Positions 7,083-12,082 of a stretch of 12,082 nt of DNA are shown in pieces. The stretch is from Syntrophaceae bacterium UBA1163 (GTDB taxonomy: Bacteria; Desulfobacterota; BSN033; UBA1163). How positions within the stretch are numbered: position 1 is the stretch's first letter; each line of letters opens with the position of its first letter. The notes below the pieces were generated by a model that did not search any database, was not told the DNA's origin, and saw only the letters and a list, made by a program, of their open reading frames with translations. The stretch is taken from positions 7,369 through 19,450 of the forward strand of contig DBZJ01000152.1 of NCBI GenBank assembly GCA_002311635.1. Reading direction: 5' to 3'. The position numbers and the translations under genes were made by a program.

Positions 7083-7190
7083 TTTCAAAATTCAAATGTC
7101 AAAGGAATGTCAAAATTCAAAATCAAAAAAACAAAATTTGGACTTTGTTATTTGACATTAATTTGGACTTTGAACTTTGACATTAGACAT
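7083..7190. repeat. AT-rich tandem and inverted repeats, nuoD-nuoF/GltD gap
   Basis: The 144-bp gap 7053-7196 is AT-rich and repetitive. Two adjacent 25-bp units at 7135-7159 and 7160-7184 match at 22 of 25 positions, both starting AATTTGGACTTTG. ATGTCAAA occurs at 7096-7103 and 7107-7114, and its reverse complement TTTGACAT at 7151-7158 and 7176-7183, so the array can fold back on itself. Only the ribosome binding site of the hybrid gene (GAGG near 7058) is recognisable. There is no trace of nuoE here. Confidence 0.65.
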
Positions 7191-7196
7191 TTCCTA

Positions 7197-8369
7197 TTAT
7201 CGATCGACTTCACCCAGGACGATATCAATGCTTCCGATCACTGAAATTACATCCGCGATGAGCCTTCCTTCGATCATTTTGGAAAGAGCGCTCAGGTTAG
7301 CGAAAGAAGGGGTGCGAATCCTGAATCGGAATGGATGGTTTGATCCGTCGCTGACAAGATAGAACCCCAATTCCCCCTTGGAGGCCTCTACACTCGCATA
7401 CACTTCCCCTGCTGGCGGCCGGAATCCCTCGGAGACAATCTTAAACTGCCGTATCAATGAAGCGATATCCATGAGGACATCGTCCTTCGGCGGCAGGGTG
7501 ATCCGTGGATCGTTGGCAAGAACTGGGCCCCTCGGCAACCGCTCCAGCGCCTGCTCCACAATGGAATTTGACCATTCCATCTCCCGCAGACGAACGACGT
7601 ACCGGTCATAGACATCCCCCACCGAGCCAATCGGTATATCAAAATCGAAATCTTCATAGCTCGAATAAGGAAACGCCTTTCTCACATCGTATTTCACGCC
7701 GAAACCTCGAAGGGTGGGCCCTGTGACGCCAAAACTGATGGCGTCCTCTTTGGAGATGATTCCAACCCCCTTGGTCCTCTTGAGCCAGATAATATTCTTT
7801 GTCAGCAGGGTTTCATACTCCTTGATATGGTCGGGAAAGGTCTGGACGAACGCCTTCACCTTCTCCCCTATCCCTTCTGGAAAGTCCTTAGAGACCCCGC
7901 CGATCCTCAAGTAGGTGGGCGTGAGTCTTCCTCCCGCAACCTCCTCGAAGATTCTCAAGACATCCTCCCTTTCTCGAAAGGTATAGAGGAGAGGGGTCAT
8001 GGCTCCGATGTCTAACGCATGAGTTCCCAGCCAGATGAGGTGGGCCGCAATCCTCTGTAGCTCCGCCATCATCACTCTGATGTATCGGGCTCGCTTGGGG
8101 ACCTGAATGCCCAAAAGCTTCTCGACGGCCAGAACATAGGCGAGGTTATTGCCCATGGCATTGGTATAGTCCAACCGGTCCGTGAGGGGAATGGCCTGAT
8201 GGTAGGTCTTACTCTCAGCCAGCTTCTCAATCCCCCGGTGGAGGTGGCCGAGGTGGGGAGTAGAACGAACGATCACCTCTCCATCCAATTCCAACACGAT
8301 CCTCAACACTCCGTGCGTCGCCGGATGTTGCGGACCCATATTGATGGTCATCAACCGCGTCTCTGCCAT
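7197..8369 (-). CDS. nuoD: NADH-quinone oxidoreductase subunit D (49-kDa type)
   Basis: NuoD is the hydrogenase-large-subunit relative that forms the quinone-reduction site next to cluster N2. The product is 390 residues, compact and unfused. The signature GPQHPATHG is at 12-20. His19 and Tyr68 (in TDRLDYTNAMGNN) correspond to the two residues that bind the quinone head group in Thermus Nqo4 (His38 and Tyr87, the same offset of 19). The C-terminus has the family ending IDIVLGEVDR, where older hydrogenase cysteines are replaced. The NiFe-ligand CxxC pairs of hydrogenases are absent, so this is complex I and not a hydrogenase. The ATG at 8369 has only a weak GGGG site 5 bases upstream. nuoC is upstream across an unusually long 160-bp gap. 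Confidence 0.97.
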   Translation of the reverse strand: MAETRLMTINMGPQHPATHGVLRIVLELDGEVIVRSTPHLGHLHRGIEKLAESKTYHQAIPLTDRLDYTNAMGNNLAYVLAVEKLLGIQVPKRARYIRVMMAELQRIAAHLIWLGTHALDIGAMTPLLYTFREREDVLRIFEEVAGGRLTPTYLRIGGVSKDFPEGIGEKVKAFVQTFPDHIKEYETLLTKNIIWLKRTKGVGIISKEDAISFGVTGPTLRGFGVKYDVRKAFPYSSYEDFDFDIPIGSVGDVYDRYVVRLREMEWSNSIVEQALERLPRGPVLANDPRITLPPKDDVLMDIASLIRQFKIVSEGFRPPAGEVYASVEASKGELGFYLVSDGSNHPFRFRIRTPSFANLSALSKMIEGRLIADVISVIGSIDIVLGEVDR

Positions 8370-8388
8370 TTCAACCCCATTCGATACA

Positions 8389-8404
8389 ACGGCCTGAAGG
8401 CCGT
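8389..8404. repeat. Short hairpin ahead of nuoD
   Basis: ACGGCC (8389-8394) and GGCCGT (8399-8404) are perfect 6-base inverted arms with a 4-base loop. On the operon transcript the loop reads UUCA. The hairpin ends 19 bases before the nuoD ATG and so could affect its translation. No T-run follows, so it is not a terminator. Confidence 0.5.
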
Positions 8405-8458
8405 GGTTTGCTTTCGGCCCGAGATTTCAGCGAGCTCAGTAGAGCCGCTCAGGCCAAG

Positions 8459-8480
8459 CGCTCAGGGTTGACCCTGAGCG
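8459..8480. repeat. Strong palindrome in the nuoC-nuoD gap
   Basis: CGCTCAGGG (8459-8467) and CCCTGAGCG (8472-8480) form a perfect 9-bp GC-rich stem with a 4-base loop. A related GCCGCTCAGG stands just to the left (about 8444-8453), so alternative pairings exist. It resembles REP-type intergenic palindromes built around CCCTGAGC. No T-run follows on the operon strand. It may be an mRNA-processing or stabilising hairpin, or a mobile palindrome. Confidence 0.6.
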
Positions 8481-8529
8481 GCAACTTTATCCCTGCCCCA
8501 AGAGATGGTGCTGATGCGCTGCCGAAGGG

Positions 8530-9018
8530 TCAAACCTCGGGAACAAAGGGTTTGTCAAAATCTGGCCCTTCAGTCGGATAATCTTTTCTTAAAGGGTGGC
8601 CTTCGTACCCATCCCACAACATAATCCTCCTCAAGTCAGGATGGTTGTCAAAGGTGATCCCGAGGAGGTCATAGACCTCCCGCTCATACCAGTTTGCCAC
8701 TTTCCAAATCGATTCCACACTTGGAATCGATTCCCTCTCTCCAACTCTTGTCTTCACCCTCAGCCTCTGATTGCTCTTCAATGAATAAAGAAGATAGACG
8801 ACTCCAAAACGAGGGGTTTGTGGAAAAAAGTCGAGGCCGCAGAGATCGGTGAGGAGACGGTACTGAAGGTCCGGATCCGAGTGAAGAAATTTACAGATCT
8901 CAAAGATCTCTCCTTTCGAAACGGTCACCGTGACTTCATTGCGAAAAGTCGTCCCCTCTAAAATGGAATTCATAAATTTTTCTTTCAATTTCTTTACGGT
9001 GAGATTGACTTCGGCCAT
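8530..9018 (-). CDS. nuoC: NADH-quinone oxidoreductase subunit C (30-kDa type)
   Basis: NuoC is a peripheral-arm scaffold subunit that holds NuoD and NuoI in place and carries no cofactor. The product is 162 residues. The family signature occupies about 109-149: NWYEREVYDLLGITFDNHPD followed by LRRIMLWDGYEGHPLRKDYP. The N-terminal half has the alpha/beta fold sequence around YRLLTDLCGLDFF. The protein ends with the usual EGPDFDKPF acidic tail. The ATG at 9018 has GAGGAG 7 bases upstream. It is separate from nuoD, unlike the fused NuoCD of E. coli. The gap from nuoB is 19 bp. Confidence 0.96.
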   Translation of the reverse strand: MAEVNLTVKKLKEKFMNSILEGTTFRNEVTVTVSKGEIFEICKFLHSDPDLQYRLLTDLCGLDFFPQTPRFGVVYLLYSLKSNQRLRVKTRVGERESIPSVESIWKVANWYEREVYDLLGITFDNHPDLRRIMLWDGYEGHPLRKDYPTEGPDFDKPFVPEV

Positions 9019-9037
9019 TCCCTGCTCCTCTTATTTC

Positions 9038-9544
9038 CTATTTGATTTCAAGGGCGCTACGAACATTCTTTCGATCCGCCAGGCTCTCCGTTTCGATCTT
9101 CTTCTGGAGCTTCACCAGGGCTGCCAGCAACGCTTCCGGTTTAGGCGGACAGCCGGGAACGTAGAAATCGACCGGAAGGATCTGATCGACTCCCTGTACC
9201 ACGCTGTAGGTCCTGAAGATCCCGCCCGAACAGGCACACGCTCCGTAGGCGATGACCCATTTGGGTTCTGGCATCTGCTCGTAGATCCGCTTGACCATCG
9301 GAGCCATCTTTTTGGTCAAGGTCCCTGCCACAATCATCAGGTCCGATTGGCGGGGAGAGGGTCTGAACACCTCCGAGCCGAAACGGGAAATATCCCATGT
9401 AGAGGCAGCAGCCACCATCATCTCGAGGGCGCAGCAGGCCAAGCCAAAGGTCACAGGCCAGATCGAGTACTTACGTCCCCAGTTGACGATCTTGTCAAGC
9501 GCAGGCATAAAAGGGGTTTTTTCAAGGTAAGTTTCTATTCCCAT
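9038..9544 (-). CDS. nuoB: NADH-quinone oxidoreductase subunit B (N2 cluster subunit)
   Basis: NuoB carries cluster N2, the final [4Fe-4S] electron donor to quinone. The product is 168 residues. The N2 ligands are visible as the tandem cysteines C37-C38 ([11 protein letters not shown]), C103 in GACACSGG and C132 in [12 protein letters not shown]. There is one additional cysteine, C105, in the third motif where many homologues have Asn, Ser or Thr. The start ATG at 9544 overlaps the end of nuoA by 10 bp and has AAGGAG upstream inside nuoA, indicating translational coupling. The length and the C-terminal [14 protein letters not shown] region are typical. It is soluble but membrane-associated in the complex. 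Confidence 0.97.
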   Translation of the reverse strand: MGIETYLEKTPFMPALDKIVNWGRKYSIWPVTFGLACCALEMMVAAASTWDISRFGSEVFRPSPRQSDLMIVAGTLTKKMAPMVKRIYEQMPEPKWVIAYGACACSGGIFRTYSVVQGVDQILPVDFYVPGCPPKPEALLAALVKLQKKIETESLADRKNVRSALEIK

Positions 9545-9891
9545 TCCAAGGCTCCTTTTTTCCAGATGTAGATATAGGCGATGACCAAGATTCCGAGGAA
9601 GACAGCCATCGAGATGAATGCAAACATCTTGAACTCTTTAAAGACCACTGCCCAGGGATAAAGAAAAACCACTTCGATATCGAAAAGCAGAAAGAGCATG
9701 GCAATGATGTAGTACTTAATGGGAATCCTTCGGAAGCTTGAGCCAAAGGTCGTCATCCCGCATTCGTAGGGCGCCTGCTTGAGAGGCGTGGGTTTCTTCT
9801 GGCCTAAGAGAGCAGAAGCGATGATGGCGAAGAGGGCAAAAAAGACGGCAATGGCGATGTAGATGAGAATAGCAAGATATTCAATCAGCAT
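9535..9891 (-). CDS. nuoA: NADH-quinone oxidoreductase subunit A
   Basis: NuoA is a three-helix membrane subunit at the junction between the membrane and peripheral arms. The product is 118 residues. It has an N-terminal helix (about 5-29), the conserved loop [12 protein letters not shown] (41-52), then [15 protein letters not shown] (67-81) with Asp71 and Glu73, and a third helix (about 90-110). It ends in a short charged tail. The ATG at 9891 has AGGGG 6 bases upstream. It is the first gene of the operon, with a sigma-70-like promoter just upstream. It overlaps nuoB by 10 bp. Confidence 0.97.
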   Translation of the reverse strand: MLIEYLAILIYIAIAVFFALFAIIASALLGQKKPTPLKQAPYECGMTTFGSSFRRIPIKYYIIAMLFLLFDIEVVFLYPWAVVFKEFKMFAFISMAVFLGILVIAYIYIWKKGALEWE

Positions 9892-9929
9892 ATGCGCCCC
9901 TGTTTGTAAAAAATTTTTTGTCCCGCATC

Positions 9930-9958
9930 AAACTACAAAATTGCCTGTCCTTTGTCAA
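9930..9958 (-). promoter_or_regulatory. Putative sigma-70 promoter of the nuo operon
   Basis: On the minus strand a perfect -35 TTGACA (9958-9953) is followed by a 17-bp spacer and TAGTTT (9935-9930). TAGTTT keeps the T, A and final T of the -10 consensus. Initiation would fall near 9923, leaving a leader of about 30 bases to the nuoA ATG. The leader contains an A6T6 stretch at 9908-9919 and the ribosome binding site. Confidence 0.55.
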
Positions 9959-10000
9959 GAAAAAATTTTATATAAACTGTTCAAAGAACCCGATCTTAAG

Positions 10001-10045
10001 GACGTCTGTGTGACGTCGCCGACCGATCTGCCTGATTCAATCGGC
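10001..10045. promoter_or_regulatory. Possible operator: repeated GACGTC and adjacent inverted repeat
   Basis: The palindrome GACGTC occurs at 10001-10006 and again at 10012-10017, 11 bp centre to centre, about one helical turn. Next to it CCGAT (10023-10027) and ATCGG (10040-10044) form an inverted repeat. The block lies roughly midway between the two promoters, where a shared regulator of acs and nuo might bind. The regulator is unknown, and this is a spacing-based guess. Confidence 0.3.
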
Positions 10046-10177
10046 AAGTGAATTCTTCGACTCCCCTGGCATGAATATGGGGTCTTAATCACCGCTGTTC
10101 TGGCCATCACTTCTTTACTTTGTCTCCATGGACGGGGTTAGTGCGAGTAAATAGACCAAAAAAGTTTTCTATAATCC

Positions 10178-10206
10178 TTGACAAAAAAATTCTTTTTGGG
10201 CATATT
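10178..10206 (+). promoter_or_regulatory. Putative sigma-70 promoter of acs
   Basis: A perfect -35 TTGACA (10178-10183), a 17-bp spacer and CATATT (10201-10206, four of six -10 positions) lie about 70 bases before the acs ATG. Initiation would be near 10213. The leader holds a small GCACT-TTC-AGTGC hairpin (10240-10252) and a strong AGGAGG (10263-10268), 9 bases before the start codon. Confidence 0.6.
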
Positions 10207-10212
10207 TGAGCT

Positions 10213-10228
10213 TGTGATTAATTTAACA
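10213..10228. promoter_or_regulatory. Weak CRP/FNR-like palindrome in the acs leader
   Basis: TGTGA, a 6-base spacer and TAACA (10213-10228) match the CRP-type TGTGA-N6-TCACA pattern at nine of ten defined positions. It overlaps the predicted acs transcription start, where binding would repress rather than activate. A chance match in AT-rich DNA is quite possible. Confidence 0.2.
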
Positions 10229-10277
10229 TAGTCAAACGAGCACTTTCAGTGCAAGAATTGAGAGGAGGATTCTAGGT

Positions 10278-12082
10278 ATGGCAGAAAAAAGGAAGGTTTC
10301 TATGTCGGAAGAGAAATTGATTTTCGAACCTTCGGATGCGGTTAAGATGAAGGCTTCCATTAAGCGCATGGAGGACTACAGGGAATTGTATCAGAGGTCT
10401 CTTAACGATCCGGAAAAATTTTGGGGGGAACTCGCAGAGCAACTCGACTGGAGCAAGAAATGGGATAAGGTGTTGGACTGGGACTTTAATAAGCCAGAAA
10501 TTAAATGGTTCGCCGGGGGGAAGCTCAATGCGAGTTATAACTGCCTCGACAGGCACCTCAACACCTGGAGGAGCAACAAGGTTGCTTTGATATGGCAGGG
10601 AGAGCCCCTGGAAGAGAACAGGTTTTTTACGTATCAGCAGCTTCACTACCATGTTTGCAAATTTGCAAACGTCCTGAAGAAGTTTGGAGTGAAGAAAGGG
10701 GACCGGGTGTCTATCTACTTACCGATGATTCCCGAGCTTCCGATTGCCATGCTCGCTTGCGCGAGAATCGGCGCTATCCACAGCGTGGTGTTTGGAGGGT
10801 TCAGCTCCGAGGCTCTTCGGGATAGGATAAACGACTGCGGTTCTCGGGTTCTCATCACCGCGGACGGATATTACAGAAACGGCAGGATCGTTCAAAACAA
10901 GATCAACGCCGATGAGGCGCTGAAAGATTGTCCCGGCGTTGAAAAGGTGATTGTCGTCAAGAGGCTGGGGATCGATGTCCCTTTCACCAAAGAGAGGGAT
11001 GTGTGGTGGAACGAGGAGATGGCAAAAGAGGACATCAAGCCTTCGTGCGAACCCGCGTTAGTGGACGCAGAGGATGTCCTTTTCATCCTCTACACCAGTG
11101 GAAGCACAGGCAAACCCAAGGGGGTCATTCACACCACAGGAGGATATCTCCTCTTCGTGTATCAGACCCTGAAGTGGGTATTCGACATTAAGGAAGAAGA
11201 CGTTTTCTTTTGCACGGCGGATATTGGATGGGTAACGGGTCACAGCTATGTCGTATACGGCCCCTTGGCGCTCGGCGGGACGACCCTGATGTTTGAAGGT
11301 GTGCCAACGTATCCCAACCCTGACAGGTTCTGGGAGATCGTAGAGAGGTATAAGGTCAGTATCTTTTATACTGCACCCACAGCCATCCGGGCATTAATGC
11401 GGGAAGGCGAGTCATGGGTGAAGCGAAGAGGTCTTTCCAGCCTGAGGCTTCTCGGTTCAGTGGGCGAGCCCATTAACCCTGAGGCGTGGAAGTGGTATTA
11501 CACGAATGTGGGTCAGGAGAGGTGCCCAATTATGGATACCTGGTGGCAGACAGAGACAGGTGGGTTCCTGATCAGTCCTCTGCCGATCACCCCGTTGAAG
11601 CCCGGATCAGCCACTTTTCCTTTCCCCGGCGTCGCTCCGAAGATCATCCGAGAGGACGGAAGTGAGTGCGATGCAGAGGAAGGGGGCTCTCTGGTCATTG
11701 CGAAACCATGGCCAGGTATGTTACGAGGGTTCTGGAACGATCCGGAACGCAAAAGGTTTAAGGAGACCTATTTCACGGTCTTTCCCGGCAACTACTTTAC
11801 GGGCGATGGGGCAAAGAAGGATAAGGATGGCTATTACTGGCTCATGGGCAGGATCGACGATGTCATCAACGTTTCAGGCCATCGGATCGGAACAGCGGAG
11901 GTGGAAAGCGCCCTCGTGTCTCACCGTTCCGTGGCGGAGGCGGCCGTCATCGGCATTGCCCACGAGGTGAAAGGCCAGGGAATTTACGCTTTTGTCACGC
12001 TGAAGGCGGGCCTCAAGGGAACGGAGGACTTACGGAAAGAGCTTCTGGCCCATGTGAGAAAGGTGATCGGCCCGATCGCGAC
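10278..12082 (+). CDS. acs: Acetyl-CoA synthetase (AMP-forming), partial, C-terminus beyond window
   Basis: Acs makes acetyl-CoA from acetate, ATP and CoA through acetyl-AMP in the cytoplasm. The frame is open from the ATG at 10278 (AGGAGG 9 bases upstream) to the window edge, giving 601 complete codons of an expected 650 or so. Visible features: the N-terminal FWGELA region, the P-loop-like [11 protein letters not shown] (272-282), VTGHSY with Thr320 (propionyl-CoA synthetases usually have Val here), GSVGEP, the adenine/acetate-pocket motif [10 protein letters not shown] (420-429), the hinge GRIDDVIN (524-531) and [11 protein letters not shown]. The C-terminal catalytic lysine of the SGK motif, the usual acetylation site, lies past the edge. 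The Trp in TWWQTETG and the Thr favour acetate as substrate. It is transcribed away from nuo, so it is not part of that operon. Confidence 0.96.
   Translation, partial: MAEKRKVSMSEEKLIFEPSDAVKMKASIKRMEDYRELYQRSLNDPEKFWGELAEQLDWSKKWDKVLDWDFNKPEIKWFAGGKLNASYNCLDRHLNTWRSNKVALIWQGEPLEENRFFTYQQLHYHVCKFANVLKKFGVKKGDRVSIYLPMIPELPIAMLACARIGAIHSVVFGGFSSEALRDRINDCGSRVLITADGYYRNGRIVQNKINADEALKDCPGVEKVIVVKRLGIDVPFTKERDVWWNEEMAKEDIKPSCEPALVDAEDVLFILYTSGSTGKPKGVIHTTGGYLLFVYQTLKWVFDIKEEDVFFCTADIGWVTGHSYVVYGPLALGGTTLMFEGVPTYPNPDRFWEIVERYKVSIFYTAPTAIRALMREGESWVKRRGLSSLRLLGSVGEPINPEAWKWYYTNVGQERCPIMDTWWQTETGGFLISPLPITPLKPGSATFPFPGVAPKIIREDGSECDAEEGGSLVIAKPWPGMLRGFWNDPERKRFKETYFTVFPGNYFTGDGAKKDKDGYYWLMGRIDDVINVSGHRIGTAEVESALVSHRSVAEAAVIGIAHEVKGQGIYAFVTLKAGLKGTEDLRKELLAHVRKVIGPIA

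Larger units (their letters stand above)
9892..10277. other. Divergent nuoA-acs regulatory region
   Basis: This 386-bp stretch separates the divergent starts of nuoA and acs. It holds a promoter-like pair near each end and a central stretch with small palindromes. There is a 12-base A6T6 block at 9908-9919 in the nuoA leader. I find no credible reading frame: plus-strand ATGs near 10071 and 10128 stop within nine codons. I see no tRNA or other RNA gene and no intrinsic terminator. Confidence 0.7.

Noticed and set aside
7053..7088. Longer start of the hybrid gene at 7088
   Set aside because: The extra 12 codons come partly from AT-rich repeat sequence and overlap the good GAGG site for the ATG at 7052.
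7083..7190. CRISPR-like array
   Set aside because: There are only two adjacent 25-bp units with no spacers between them, in low-complexity AT-rich DNA, and no cas genes. It is a tandem duplication.
9863..10051. Small open frame on the plus strand overlapping nuoA and the divergent region
   Set aside because: It is antisense to the nuoA start and its promoter, has no ribosome binding site and shows no protein-like features.
10067..10082. Sigma-54-like TGGCA element upstream of acs
   Set aside because: The -24 part (TGGCAT) is present, but the -12 GC is missing at the required spacing, and a good sigma-70-like promoter lies closer to acs.

Overview
The window is almost entirely a complex I (NADH:quinone oxidoreductase-type, nuo) operon on the minus strand. 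It reads right to left from nuoA (starts at 9891) to a truncated nuoK at the left edge. A divergent acetyl-CoA synthetase gene (acs) starts at 10278 on the plus strand and runs off the right edge. Gene content, separate nuoC and nuoD, an FdhA-like NuoG and a GltD-like flavoprotein in the nuoE/nuoF position suggest an anaerobic bacterium of the Desulfobacterota (former Deltaproteobacteria, syntroph or sulfate-reducer type). That assignment is inference from family resemblance, not a search.

Layout, right to left on the minus strand: nuoA-nuoB (10-bp overlap), nuoC (19-bp gap), nuoD (160-bp gap with palindromes), a NuoF/GltD hybrid (AT-rich repeat gap), nuoG (113-bp gap with two inverted repeat copies), nuoH (12-bp gap), nuoI, nuoJ and nuoK (gaps with further repeat-like sequence). 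The 386-bp divergent region 9892-10277 carries one good sigma-70-like promoter in each direction (TTGACA with a 17-bp spacer in both cases).

How it works together: NuoA, H, J and K (with L, M and N presumably beyond the left edge) form the membrane proton-pumping arm. NuoB, C, D and I form the quinone-reducing connecting module, with cluster N2 and the N6 clusters. The electron input module is not standard. There is no NuoE, and the protein in the NuoF slot has lost the FMN/NADH domain. It keeps only the NuoF C-terminal [4Fe-4S] (N3-type) region, which is joined to a complete glutamate-synthase-small-subunit (GltD/NfnB-like) FAD and pyridine-nucleotide module. NuoG is a full-length formate-dehydrogenase-like protein, but the three residues that do chemistry in formate dehydrogenase (Sec/Cys, His, Arg) read Ser, Asn and Leu. 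The predicted machine is therefore a proton-pumping quinone reductase fed through a GltD-type flavoprotein, plausibly from NADPH, rather than through NuoEF from NADH.

A second theme is that every gap longer than about 70 bp inside the operon holds repeat-like or palindromic DNA, of several unrelated types.
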